Below are positions 25,685 to 34,121 of a stretch of DNA of 64,000 nucleotides, piece after piece. Source of the stretch: Shuttleworthella satelles DSM 14600 (lineage in GTDB: Bacteria > Bacillota > Clostridia > Lachnospirales > Lachnospiraceae); NCBI RefSeq assembly GCF_000160115.1, contig NZ_GG665867.1, positions 362,053 to 426,052 on the forward strand. The letters run 5' to 3'. The number at the start of each line of letters is the position of its first letter. Position 1 is the stretch's first letter. The notes beneath the pieces are model-generated. The model did no database searches and was not told where the DNA came from. It worked only from the letters and a program-made list of their open reading frames with translations. The position numbers and the translations under genes were made by a program.

Positions 25685-26598
25685 TGGATGCTCTTAAAAT
25701 AGAAAATCTATCTAAATCTTTTGGAAGTCATAATATTTTGAATGGACTGTCTTTAGCTATTCCTGAAAAAACAATATTTGGATTTTTGGGAAAAAATGGT
25801 GCGGGTAAGACGACAACAATGAAAATGATTTTGGGATTTTTGAAAATTGATGAGGGTTCTATTGAAGTATTTGGAGAAAAAGTAAAATATGGTCAGACAA
25901 ACACTAATAGATTTATAGGTTATTTGCCAGATGTGCCTGAGTTTTATGATTACATGACACCAAAAGAATATCTTAAATTATGTGGTTCTATAACTGGGCT
26001 TAATAATGATGAGATAGTAAAAAAAAGTAAGGAATTATTAGAATTAGTTGGATTGAATGGAATTGACAAAAGAATACATGGTTTTTCTAGAGGTATGAAA
26101 CAACGTTTAGGAATTGCACAAGCTCTTTTAAATAGTCCTAAATTATTGATTTGTGACGAACCTACTTCGGCTCTTGATCCGGTGGGCAGAAAAGAAATAT
26201 TAGAGATCATTAGAAAAATAAAATCAACAACGACGGTTGTTTTTTCTACGCATATTTTATCTGATGTTGAAGCAATTTGTGATCATGTTGTTGTCTTAGA
26301 TGGCGGTAAAAACGTATTAGAAGGCTCAATAGATGAGCTGAAGAATATGAAACGTACAAATGAAATTGAGATAAGGTTTAAATCTATTGATGAGTTGAAT
26401 AAGTTTAAAAACAACAATGTTATTTCGAAAATGAATTTTAAGGAGGAAGAAAGTACGCTTAGTTTTTTAGAAGTAGATTCCGAAAAGAAAGCATTTGATA
26501 TATTATCTGAACTTCATAATGAGAATATTCTCCCTATTGAGTTTAGTGTAAAAGAGCCAACACTAGAAAATATTTTTATGGAGGTAATTAAGTCATGA
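25684..26598 (+). CDS. ABC transporter ATP-binding protein
   Basis: A 304-residue ATPase: Walker A FLGKNGAGKTTTMKM, signature FSRGMKQRLG, Walker B LLICDEPTSALDP, and a switch His in FSTHILSD. It pairs with the permease that overlaps it by four bases. Relatives protect against peptide antibiotics or export small peptides; the substrate here is unknown. Confidence 0.92.
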   Translation: MDALKIENLSKSFGSHNILNGLSLAIPEKTIFGFLGKNGAGKTTTMKMILGFLKIDEGSIEVFGEKVKYGQTNTNRFIGYLPDVPEFYDYMTPKEYLKLCGSITGLNNDEIVKKSKELLELVGLNGIDKRIHGFSRGMKQRLGIAQALLNSPKLLICDEPTSALDPVGRKEILEIIRKIKSTTTVVFSTHILSDVEAICDHVVVLDGGKNVLEGSIDELKNMKRTNEIEIRFKSIDELNKFKNNNVISKMNFKEEESTLSFLEVDSEKKAFDILSELHNENILPIEFSVKEPTLENIFMEVIKS

Positions 26599-27362
26599 GA
26601 ATATTTTTTTCACTGATAAAAAAAGAATCAATTGAAAATATTAGGACAAAAAAGATGTTGGGACTTTTATTGTTGTTTATATTTATTGGATTGATAAGTC
26701 CACTTACAGCAAAACTGACTCCTCAAATCTTTCAAGCTATTGCAACTGATGGCATTGATATCAAGGCTAATACTCCAACAGAAATTGATTCTTGGGTACA
26801 ATTTTTTAAGAACGTTAACCAGATAGGAATGTTTGGTCTTGTGATTATGTTCAGTACACAAGTTACGAATGAGATTCAAAAAGGAACTTTAATAAATTTG
26901 CTATCAAAGGGGTTACCAAGATATCAAGTAATAATATCAAAATGTTTTTTTAATGCAATCATGTGGATTCTTTCATATTGTATTTGCTTTCTTATAGCAT
27001 TTGGATATACAAAGTATTTTTTTGGCAATAAATTTCTCATTGAGAATATTCTCTTGGCAGTATTACTTCCGCTAATTTTTGGAATATTTTTGATTGCATT
27101 AGAGATACTAGGCAGTGTCATTACTGAAAATGTGATAGGGACATTATTATTCGTCGCAGGTGCTGTAGTGATACAATTTATTCTTTCTCTAAAAGAAGAA
27201 ATTGTAAAATATATGCCGATTGCGTTACTTGTAAAGCCTATAAATATAATTAAGGGGATCGGGTTTAATGACTATTTTATCTATATTTTTACAACATTTG
27301 GTTTAATAATTATTTGTATTATTAGTTCTATTATTGTATTAAATAAAAAGGAAATGTCATAA
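26595..27362 (+). CDS. ABC-2 type permease
   Basis: A 255-residue protein with about six membrane helices (first at residues 23-40). Its start overlaps the ATPase stop (ATGA). It forms the channel of the transporter encoded with the ATPase. Confidence 0.88.
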   Translation: MRIFFSLIKKESIENIRTKKMLGLLLLFIFIGLISPLTAKLTPQIFQAIATDGIDIKANTPTEIDSWVQFFKNVNQIGMFGLVIMFSTQVTNEIQKGTLINLLSKGLPRYQVIISKCFFNAIMWILSYCICFLIAFGYTKYFFGNKFLIENILLAVLLPLIFGIFLIALEILGSVITENVIGTLLFVAGAVVIQFILSLKEEIVKYMPIALLVKPINIIKGIGFNDYFIYIFTTFGLIIICIISSIIVLNKKEMS

Positions 27363-27377
27363 AAAGGAGTGAATCAT

Positions 27378-28481
27378 ATGTTGAAAATTGCGGAGAATAT
27401 TTATCAAAGAAGAAAAGAAAAAAATATAACACAGGAAGAACTAGCTGATTTCATGATGGTTACAAAAGCTTCTGTTTCAAAATGGGAGACCGGTCAGAGT
27501 TATCCGGATATTTTATTGTTACCAAAACTTGCAACATTTTTTAACGTTACAGTAGATGAGTTGATTGGTTATGAGCCTCAATTATCACTAGAACAAATAA
27601 AAAAAATATATGAGGATTTTTCAAAAGATATTACAAAGAATGGAATTGATGAAGTTATTAGGGATATTAAATTGACAATAAATCAATATTATTCATGCTT
27701 TGAATTGCTTTATTATATGGGAACATTGATAGTTAATCACTGTGATTTGGTTGGTGAAGGAGATAAAAAGCAAGAATACTTAAAATATGCAAATGAAATA
27801 TTTAAAAGGGTAATTGATCACTCTAAGAATAATACATTAACTAAAAAAGCACTAAATATGAGAGGGGTATGCCTTCTTCAATTAGGTCAGGCAAAAGAGA
27901 CGATTGAAATTTTACCTTCATCGGACGAATTACTTTTATCAACAGAATGCTTGCTTGCATCTGCTTATCTGCAAACTCAAGAGGATGAATTTGTGGATGC
28001 AAAATTACAGGTGTTCATTCTAAAAAATGTTGTTGAGCTAGTCACCTTATTGCTAATGAAAAGCAATCTTAAAAATGATAATTGGTGTGCAACTTGTGAA
28101 AAAACTGAAGATTTAATAGAAACATTTAACTTGGTAGAAATTAATGTAGCTATGGCTTTGAATTTTTATTTGGCCTTAGCTATGCATTATAACAATGATA
28201 AAAACTTTAATTTAGCTAATAAGTATATAGAAAAGTACTTACAAATTCTTTTGGAGAGAGGGAAACAATCTTTTGAAATCAAAGGGGATCAATATTTTAA
28301 TAAAATTGATAACTGGATTGAAGAGAACTTGCTTTTAGGAGGTAAGCCTAATAGAAATCATGAGATAGTTTATAGTTCATATTTAGATGCTGTAATTAAA
28401 AATACAGAATTGGAGAATTCAATTGATTTCGATAGTACAAAAAAACTAATAGAAAAAGCAAAAGATATAATTAGTTATTAA
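27378..28481 (+). CDS. XRE regulator with TPR-like C-terminal domain
   Basis: 367 residues from ATG 27,378 (AAAGGAGT eight bases upstream; the GTG at 27,369 sits in that site). The N-terminal HTH reads ITQEELADFMMVTKASVSKWETGQSYPD. The rest is helical with TPR-like repeats, the layout of peptide- or ligand-sensing regulators. It ends the transporter cassette and probably controls it. Confidence 0.85.
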   Translation: MLKIAENIYQRRKEKNITQEELADFMMVTKASVSKWETGQSYPDILLLPKLATFFNVTVDELIGYEPQLSLEQIKKIYEDFSKDITKNGIDEVIRDIKLTINQYYSCFELLYYMGTLIVNHCDLVGEGDKKQEYLKYANEIFKRVIDHSKNNTLTKKALNMRGVCLLQLGQAKETIEILPSSDELLLSTECLLASAYLQTQEDEFVDAKLQVFILKNVVELVTLLLMKSNLKNDNWCATCEKTEDLIETFNLVEINVAMALNFYLALAMHYNNDKNFNLANKYIEKYLQILLERGKQSFEIKGDQYFNKIDNWIEENLLLGGKPNRNHEIVYSSYLDAVIKNTELENSIDFDSTKKLIEKAKDIISY

Positions 28482-28759
28482 GTATTCAATTACATGAATT
28501 AGCTAAGATAGGAGATATGTTTATGAGGGGAAAATGGATTGAATAACGGGGGTAATTGCTATGTGTTATTTAGGGTCTGTTATTCATATAGAAAAAAACA
28601 ATAGACCTTTTTGGCACTGGTAATTATCATGAAAAATTAAATTTAAAATATAGAGAAAGAACAAGTTTCTTTCATTTTCGAGGACTTCTTATGCCTATGT
28701 GCAGGAGTCCTCCTTTTTTGTCTTAAAACGCAGACAAAAAAGAAATGGAGGAAACATAT
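28482..28759 (+). promoter_or_regulatory. Gap with two terminators before the sigma-like gene
   Basis: No gene seen. Two terminators: GGTCTGTT...AACAATAGACC then TTTTT (28,573-28,612), and GAGGACT...AGTCCTC then TTTTTT (28,680-28,719). The second sits 41 bases before the next start and may act as an attenuator, as upstream of orf7 in the inner ICE. Confidence 0.65.
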
Positions 28760-29170
28760 ATGTCAAAAGAATATTACCTTTATGTCAACGGGCAAAAGGT
28801 CAGAGTCAGCAAGCAGATATACAAAGTCTACTGGCGGGAAAGAGAACACGAGAAGTATTTAGAGCAGGTGGACAAGAAAAACCACTTGCTCTTTTTTTCA
28901 TCATTGGACCATGACGGACACTTTGTAGATAATATTGTTGATGAAAGTGTTGATGTAGAAAAGATTGTTGAAACACAGATGATGATTGAAGCAGTCAAAA
29001 ATGCTATATCAAGACTTAATGCAGAAGAAAAGGATATTATTGAACGTTTGTATTTTAATGATGAAACTGTTCGTTCAGTGGCAAAGCTCAAAAGTATTAC
29101 ACATCCGGCTTTAATCAAAAGAAGAAACAAAATTCTTGAAAAGCTGAAAAAAATTATCGAAGAACTTTAA
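28760..29170 (+). CDS. Sigma-70-like regulator of the outer ICE
   Basis: 136 residues from ATG 28,760 (GGAGG at 28,747-28,751). The C-terminal half is a region-4-type HTH (AISRLNAEEKDIIERLYFNDETVRSVAKL). It is analogous in position to orf7/orf8 of the Tn916-like element: sigma-like gene, structured RNA, then recombination genes. A role in switching on excision is inferred. Confidence 0.75.
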   Translation: MSKEYYLYVNGQKVRVSKQIYKVYWREREHEKYLEQVDKKNHLLFFSSLDHDGHFVDNIVDESVDVEKIVETQMMIEAVKNAISRLNAEEKDIIERLYFNDETVRSVAKLKSITHPALIKRRNKILEKLKKIIEEL

Positions 29171-29186
29171 AACTTCGGTAACCAAA

Positions 29187-29236
29187 GGGGTCAAATTTTC
29201 CTTATGTAAAGTGAAGGGGAGTTTGACCTCCTTTAC
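29187..29236 (+). promoter_or_regulatory. Alternative hairpins after the sigma-like gene
   Basis: GGTCAAA (29,189-29,195) can pair with TTTGACC (29,222-29,228). Alternatively GTAAAG (29,206-29,211) with an inner GGAG pairs with CTCC...CTTTAC ending at 29,236. The two are mutually exclusive, so a switch is possible. Confidence 0.35.
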
Positions 29237-29312
29237 TTTCTTGGGTAAGAGATATGCTTGTTTATGGCAAATAGGAAAATGTAAAGAAAACAATCCCTTT
29301 CAAATATTGCTC

Positions 29313-29589
29313 TTTGACAACTGAATAGACCAAGGTAGGACTTTATCCATTTACTGAGAGTTATGACCTACGCCAAGACTTTTCTGCTGATGAAAATCGG
29401 TTTAAATGAGTACCGGCATATTGTCGAGGTTAGAAGAAAACGAGCGATAGATAGGAATACATAAAAGATAAGCGTGGCAGCTTATTTCGATGATGTAAGT
29501 GGTGATAATGATACTTCAATAGTTTAAGCTGCCTCGTCTGGAACAAGGGGCAGAGGTGAGATTCCTATGTAGCAGCCAATGCACCTACC
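29313..29589 (+). ncRNA. Structured RNA upstream of the recombinase, same family as the xis leader
   Basis: A gene-free stretch with nested pairing: GGTAGG (29,334-29,339) with CCTACC (29,584-29,589), ATAGGAAT (29,451-29,458) with ATTCCTAT (29,561-29,568), and GGCAGCTTA (29,476-29,484) with TAAGCTGCC (29,525-29,533). It shares TTTGACAACTGAATA (29,313), GAAAACGAGC (29,436), ATAATGATACT (29,505) and GGTGAGATTCC (29,555) with the minus-strand leader at 4,925-5,255, in the same order. Both lie between a sigma-like gene and recombination genes. Function unknown. Confidence 0.6.
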
Positions 29590-29658
29590 AATGTCATAAA
29601 ACTTAGTAAGAAAAATAATATGTGATTATAGACGATTTAAAGCGGAGGAGGTGTCTTA

Positions 29659-29820
29659 GTGGATAATGACTGGAATGGATTGGCTGATTTGATAGCAAAT
29701 CTGATTACAAAATATGCTGGAGTTTTAGATTTAGATAATCTTCCAAATCCAACTCCAGTAAAAAGTACAGAAGGTAAAAATAAATTTGACATGGTAAAAA
29801 CACAGATTGAGGGAAAGTAA
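29659..29820 (+). CDS. 53-residue ORF before the recombinase
   Basis: GTG 29,659 has a strong GGAGGAGG seven bases upstream. The product (starts MDNDWNGLADLIANLI, ends DMVKTQIEGK) is unrecognised. It holds the position that xis holds in the inner ICE, so a recombination directionality factor is one possibility; its small size and lack of an HTH argue against certainty. Confidence 0.6.
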   Translation: MDNDWNGLADLIANLITKYAGVLDLDNLPNPTPVKSTEGKNKFDMVKTQIEGK

Positions 29821-29910
29821 TAAAAGTGATATAATATACTTGATATATAAGTCCAAACCATAATTGGAAAAAATATAAAGATATAGAAAAAGGATATTGA
29901 GGTTAATGCT

Positions 29911-31728
29911 ATGTCAAAAGAAAAAATAAAAGTATACCTCTATACAAGAGTATCTACATCAATACAGATAGACGGTTATTCTTTAGAGGCACAAAAATCA
30001 AGAATGAAAGCTTTTGCTCTCTATAATGATTATGAGATTGTTGGTGAATACGAAGATGCGGGCAAGTCTGGAAAATCTATTGAGGGAAGAATACAGTTTA
30101 CTCGCATGATGGAAGATATAAAATCCGGAAAGGATGGAGTATCTTTTGTTCTTGTGTTTAAGCTGTCAAGATTTGCAAGAAATGCTGCTGATGTTTTATC
30201 AACTCTACAAACAATGCAAGATTTTGGAGTCAATTTGATTTGTGTTGAGGATGGGATTGATTCATCCAAAGATGCAGGTAAATTGATGATTTCAGTTTTA
30301 TCAGCTGTGGCTGAAATTGAAAGAGAAAATATTCGTGTTCAAACAATGGAAGGTCGCATTCAAAAGGCAAGAGAGGGAAAATGGAACGGAGGGTTTGCCC
30401 CGTATGGGTATCAGCTTGTCGATGGAAAACTGTTTATCAATGAAGAAGAAGCTGTAGCTATAAGAACTATTTTCGATCAATATGTTAACACAACCATTGG
30501 AGCGAATGGACTTTCTAAATACCTAGAAAATCATGGAATAAGAAAAATTCCAAGACAGAATGGGAAAAATCCATTATTTGATGCGGGTCTTATAAGAAAG
30601 ATATTAAAGAATCCTGTATATAACGGGAAGATAGCCTTTGGAAGAAGAACTTTAGAAAAAGTTCATGGTACAAGAAATGAATATAAGCAAGTTGAACAAG
30701 ATGAATATTTAATAGCTGAAGGTATTCATGAAGCTATAATTTCTGATGAGCTGTGGCAGGCTGCTCAGGTTAAATTAAAATCACAAGCAAAGAAATATGA
30801 GCATGTGAATAAGGGAAAAGATGTTAGAACCCATTTGTTATCAGGAATTGTAAAATGCCCGATATGTGGAGTGGGAATGTTTGGAAACAAATGTATCAAG
30901 AAAAAGAAAGATGGTACAAAGTATAAAGATTTTTATTACTATGGCTGTAAACATAGGCATATGATAAGAGGTCATAAATGTACTTACAATAAACAAATCA
31001 GAGAAGAATTGTTAGATGATGCAGTTGCTGAGGTAATTATAAAGATAGTAAGCAATCCCAAATTTGCTTCTATGATGCAAGAAAAAATTAACATGAAGGT
31101 AGATACCTCTGAAATAGAAAAAGAGATAGATAATTACCAGAAAGAATTGAGGAAGAGCCATTCTACGAAATTTAAGCTAATTGAGGAAATAGATAATTTA
31201 GATGCTGATGATAAGCACTACAAACGAAGAAAACAGGACTTAGACGATAGACTTTATCGTATGTATGATAAGATTGAAGACTTAGAATCATTGTTAATTG
31301 ATGCGAAAGCAAAGAAACAAACTATTGAAGCTGAGAAACTTACAGGAGATAACATATATAAGATTTTGATCTATTTTGATAAAATTTACAAGGTAATGAA
31401 TGATGTAGAGCGTAGACAGTTAATTACAGCTTTGATTTCTGAAATTCAAATTTACGAAGAAAAGCAACCGAATGGGCAATGGCTAAAATCAATTACTTTT
31501 AAACTTCCTATCATCGATGAAGATTTAAATATAGGTTTGGACAATGATAAGCAAGTTGAGACGGTGTGCTTATTATCCAAACTCTCCGAAGCTAAGAATC
31601 ATATCCGCCTGAAGGTCGATATGGATGAGATGGATGTGACGGCGGCGGAGAATAAGGGGATCTATCGGGAGATCCAGGAGTGGGTGCAGGAAAAAGAAGG
31701 GGCAGGCAGCTACAGTGTCCGGAGGTAA
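29911..31728 (+). CDS. Large serine recombinase of the outer ICE
   Basis: A 605-residue recombinase. The resolvase domain has YTRVSTSIQIDGYSLEAQ (catalytic Ser near residue 12) and KLSRFARNAADVLS. The recombinase domain has GFAPYGYQLV. A zinc ribbon follows (KCPICGVGM...YYGCKHR...HKC) and then a coiled coil at about residues 390-470. The last roughly 55 residues, from VETVCLLSKL onward, are encoded by GC-rich host DNA and are the tail of the rumA-like target gene. The natural protein in the excised form therefore ends differently. Confidence 0.93.
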   Translation: MSKEKIKVYLYTRVSTSIQIDGYSLEAQKSRMKAFALYNDYEIVGEYEDAGKSGKSIEGRIQFTRMMEDIKSGKDGVSFVLVFKLSRFARNAADVLSTLQTMQDFGVNLICVEDGIDSSKDAGKLMISVLSAVAEIERENIRVQTMEGRIQKAREGKWNGGFAPYGYQLVDGKLFINEEEAVAIRTIFDQYVNTTIGANGLSKYLENHGIRKIPRQNGKNPLFDAGLIRKILKNPVYNGKIAFGRRTLEKVHGTRNEYKQVEQDEYLIAEGIHEAIISDELWQAAQVKLKSQAKKYEHVNKGKDVRTHLLSGIVKCPICGVGMFGNKCIKKKKDGTKYKDFYYYGCKHRHMIRGHKCTYNKQIREELLDDAVAEVIIKIVSNPKFASMMQEKINMKVDTSEIEKEIDNYQKELRKSHSTKFKLIEEIDNLDADDKHYKRRKQDLDDRLYRMYDKIEDLESLLIDAKAKKQTIEAEKLTGDNIYKILIYFDKIYKVMNDVERRQLITALISEIQIYEEKQPNGQWLKSITFKLPIIDEDLNIGLDNDKQVETVCLLSKLSEAKNHIRLKVDMDEMDVTAAENKGIYREIQEWVQEKEGAGSYSVRR

Positions 31729-31778
31729 AAGCTGCGGCGATTGAAAATGCATTGAAATATTTTCAGATGATTGGATAA
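31554..31778 (+). pseudogene. 3' remnant of rumA/rlmD-like gene (right attachment site)
   Basis: Reads VETVCLLSKLSEAKNHIRLKVDMDEMDVTAAENKGIYREIQ in the recombinase frame. After a deletion of about 35 codons and a frame change it reads QCPEVKAAAIENALKYFQMIG to TAA at 31,778. Both parts match the C-terminal extension of Clostridial RumA/RlmD-type 23S rRNA methyltransferases as I remember it. So the ICE entered this gene, and the cut-off tail has since decayed. The main part of the gene should lie left of the ICE, outside the window. Confidence 0.75.
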
Positions 31779-31810
31779 AAATTGCAATGAATAGTCATTT
31801 GTAATGTATA

Positions 31811-31846
31811 CAGCTGATGGAATCCTCTGTTTCCGTCAGCTGTTTT
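31811..31846 (+). terminator. Terminator of the former rumA-like gene
   Basis: CAGCTGATGGA (31,811-31,821) pairs with TCCGTCAGCTG (31,832-31,842), one G-U, followed by TTTT. It lies 33 bases past the remnant's stop. Confidence 0.7.
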
Positions 31847-31865
31847 CAGTTGTTCATTCAGCGGA

Positions 31866-32125
31866 AGCAGCTATTACGGTCAGCTGATGGAGAAGATTCA
31901 GACGGGATCCTCTGAGTTTATCACCGGCAGGGATTCTATACTGATAGATCTGTCATCGTGGTACAGAGATTCGCTTGCTCCTAAGATATAGACCATACAG
32001 GACGCGATCGGAGACAGGCATTTGATCAAGTTTCTGTATTACGCCCCCTCAGGTGAAAGTGAGCGGACGGTTGAACCATATTATCTGGTGTTCCGATGGT
32101 CGAGCTGGTATCTTTGGGGCTGGTA
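31866..32125 (+). pseudogene. WYL-domain regulator fragment
   Basis: A frame reading LMEKIQTGSSEFITGRDSI, then a stop codon (TAG near 31,988), then IGDRHLIKFLYYAPSGESER and TVEPYYLVFRWSSWYLWGW, then another stop. The second part is a typical WYL domain core. The N-terminal HTH and C-terminal end are missing, so this is a decayed transcriptional regulator. Confidence 0.75.
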
Positions 32126-32129
32126 ACTG

Positions 32130-32250
32130 AAAAGGCGGGATTTCAGGCTATTCAAGCTGAACCTCTTGAGCTCTTCTGCAATTGTATCCATAAGACAGGA
32201 TTTGCCACAGTGCCGGACGCCGGTGATCACTTTAATGATACATGAGGTTT
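32130..32250 (-). pseudogene. AAA-family ATPase fragment
   Basis: The minus strand reads CIIKVITGVRHCGKSCLMDT then IAEELKRFSLNSL. The Walker A GVRHCGKS and its context match ATPases of the AAA_14 (DUF4143-linked) type. Only about 40 residues remain. Confidence 0.65.
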
Positions 32251-32470
32251 ACATTTCAGGATCCTGGCCTTCTGCATCTGCTTGCAGACAACTTTAATAT
32301 AGATGAGCACATGTTCCCCAAAACGATCTTGGGAGTTGAGAAATGATATGATAAATTATAGGTGCAGACGAATTTAAGAAGGCCCGGCATAGATGCTGCA
32401 TAGAATAGATGATTGCAAACATTAGCGGATAAAAATAATGGCATCGTTCGTCCTGTGCAGAGATATTTGA
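32251..32470. other. Intergenic remnant DNA
   Basis: No supported gene. Part of the decay zone next to the ICE attachment site. Confidence 0.5.
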
Positions 32471-32492
32471 TTTGCTGGTATGGAGGTCGATC

Positions 32493-32996
32493 GTGTTAAC
32501 TTATAAATTCAAATCAGGAACGTCAAAATCTGACATGATCATGGGATTAGGGCTTCCGGTAATTGTTGGGATGCCGGCTTTGATAACATATCTCATCTTG
32601 TTTTACACAAGAGGGAATATGTTTTCGGAACACAGACTGTCAGGGCTTATTGCATTTTTACCGGGATTAGTTGTGACATGTTTTCTTATGAAAAGAATGC
32701 GAAATCATCTGGTGAAAGACTATGTAGTTGAACTTGTCGGTGCCGATATTAAGATTTGGGAGAATGGAAGGCAAATTGTGTCCGGACCGATTTTGCATTG
32801 CAGAATGAATGCCGTCCGGGACAGGGTGATCAGAATAGATATATTTTCTGATGTTGGCCAGATATCCTTTCGAGCCAGACCAGAAGAGTATAGGACAATC
32901 AACGGATTTTTATCGTTCAATCCCTTTGGTACGAGCAGTTCAAGTGACATGGAAACTTTATTATCACTGGGCGTGAAAATACGGAGTGCTGTCTGA
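32493..32996 (+). CDS. Two-helix membrane protein of unknown function
   Basis: 167 residues from GTG 32,493, chosen because GGAGG lies six bases upstream; a TTG frame extends to 32,472. Two membrane segments (LGLPVIVGMPALITYLILFY and LSGLIAFLPGLVVTCFLMK) are followed by a soluble beta-rich domain (VVELVGADIKIWENGRQIVSG), a layout like bacterial PH-type membrane proteins. I do not recognise the family. Confidence 0.65.
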   Translation: MLTYKFKSGTSKSDMIMGLGLPVIVGMPALITYLILFYTRGNMFSEHRLSGLIAFLPGLVVTCFLMKRMRNHLVKDYVVELVGADIKIWENGRQIVSGPILHCRMNAVRDRVIRIDIFSDVGQISFRARPEEYRTINGFLSFNPFGTSSSSDMETLLSLGVKIRSAV

Positions 32997-33028
32997 TGGT
33001 CTGTCGGCAGTCTGCTATGATAGGAAGG

Positions 33029-33069
33029 CATGGAGGGAGGAGAGACGCATGGAGGGAGGAGAGACGCAT
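33029..33069 (+). repeat. 19-base tandem repeat with start signals
   Basis: A 19-base unit (ATGGAGGGAGGAGAGACGC) occurs twice at 33,030-33,067 and is followed by a third ATGGAG. Each copy carries a ribosome-site-like GGAGG and an ATG. Only the first ATG is in frame with the HAD gene, and 19 is not a multiple of three. Confidence 0.8.
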
Positions 33070-33863
33070 GGAGATATCCCGGGAGGAATCAGATAAAAAC
33101 ATATATATTTGACTTGTATGGAACTTTGATTGATATTCATACCGAATTACAGAATGGCGAGATATGGGAAACGCTATCGGACATATATGCATGTTATGGT
33201 GCCATCTATACACCGGAAGAGTTCAGACAAGCATATTTAAAGTTTGATCAAGAGGAATGGAAACGTGTTGAAGCGATTCATCCCGGCACATATGTTGATA
33301 TTCAGTTTAAAAATGTATTTCAACGTCTGTATGATGAAGCTCCTAGGCGCGAAGGAGACCGATTGGCAATCCGGGATTTTGATACATGGCTTTTATTTGT
33401 AGAGACAGAGTTCAGACGTCTGACAAGAGTTCGCTGCAAACCATATAAAAATACAGTACGTGTGCTGCAAATGTTGAAGGAAGAGGGAAATCAAGTGATC
33501 TTACTGTCCAATGCCCAGCGTTCCTTCGTCATAGTCGAGATGGGAATCTGTGGATTGACACCGTATTTTGACGATATGTATATCTCTGCTGATTATGGAA
33601 TGCGTAAGCCGGAGACGGCGTTTATGCAGAAATTGCTTGATGACAATGAGCTGAATGCAAGTAATTGTGTCATGATCGGCAATGAGGTTGCCAGTGATAT
33701 GCAGGTTGCGGCATCTTGTGGCATTCCTGGTGTATTATTGAATACAGATCATCGCAAAGAAAAAGAGATTCAAGAAGAACTAAAAGAAATAGAGCGGGAG
33801 TACCCAAAGTTTCAGTATCAAATTATCCTCTCGGGAGATATTTTAGAAATCGCAGGGAAATAA
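33030..33863 (+). CDS. HAD-superfamily hydrolase
   Basis: A phosphatase-type HAD protein: motif I YIFDLYGTLIDI, motif II LLSNAQRS, Lys in DYGMRKPETAF, and motif IV MIGNEVASDMQVA. The substrate is unknown. The start is odd. The only in-frame ATG (33,030) has its AGGAAGG one base away and opens with low-complexity codons made by a 19-base tandem repeat. The family-like start (KTYIFDLYGTLID) would be an ATA at 33,093 preceded by GGGAGG. The gene may therefore be poorly expressed or use an unusual start. Confidence 0.8.
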   Translation: MEGGETHGGRRDAWRYPGRNQIKTYIFDLYGTLIDIHTELQNGEIWETLSDIYACYGAIYTPEEFRQAYLKFDQEEWKRVEAIHPGTYVDIQFKNVFQRLYDEAPRREGDRLAIRDFDTWLLFVETEFRRLTRVRCKPYKNTVRVLQMLKEEGNQVILLSNAQRSFVIVEMGICGLTPYFDDMYISADYGMRKPETAFMQKLLDDNELNASNCVMIGNEVASDMQVAASCGIPGVLLNTDHRKEKEIQEELKEIEREYPKFQYQIILSGDILEIAGK

Positions 33864-33866
33864 GTT

Positions 33867-34007
33867 ATGCCAACGCGGTTGACAGAGACGGTATTTTACG
33901 AGTTTTGTCTACAGTCATTTCATGATATAAATGGCGACAGTATCGGGGATTTCGCAGGTATGATTCAAAAGATACAAGCGGTGTCACAGAACCGGATGAG
34001 GAGTTGA
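33867..34007 (+). pseudogene. GH13 amylase/glucosidase N-terminal fragment
   Basis: 46 codons reading LTETVFYEFCLQSFHDINGD then SIGDFAGMIQKI, the conserved first strand of family 13 glycosidases (compare YEIFVQSF.DSNGDGIGDL.G). It then stops. No further GH13 sequence follows, so it is a truncated remnant. Confidence 0.7.
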
Positions 34008-34121
34008 GGAGTTGTTGATAAGATTAGAAAAGCATCGATAACGTTAGACAATAGTCGGAATATAACACAGCGACGAGAGAGAAAATAAATCCAGGTTTAC
34101 AGGGACAAAAAGAGGAGACGA

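Larger units (their letters stand above)
1..31571. mobile_element. Outer integrative and conjugative element (right part; left end outside window)
   Basis: This AT-rich block holds a SNF2-type helicase end, an SSB-like protein, MobC and a MOBP-type relaxase, ICE-type accessory genes and a large serine recombinase at its right edge. The boundary is placed near 31,554-31,571. There the recombinase frame enters GC-rich DNA that encodes the tail of a RumA/RlmD-like methyltransferase, and the end of that tail (AAAIENALKYFQMIG) is found just past the recombinase stop in another frame. Serine-recombinase ICEs inserted in the 3' end of rum genes are known in Firmicutes. The left end and most transfer genes lie outside the window, so autonomy cannot be judged. 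Confidence 0.85.

Noticed and set aside
32256-32444. 62-residue minus-strand ORF in the decay zone
   Set aside because: No ribosome site, no recognisable domain; lies in remnant DNA.
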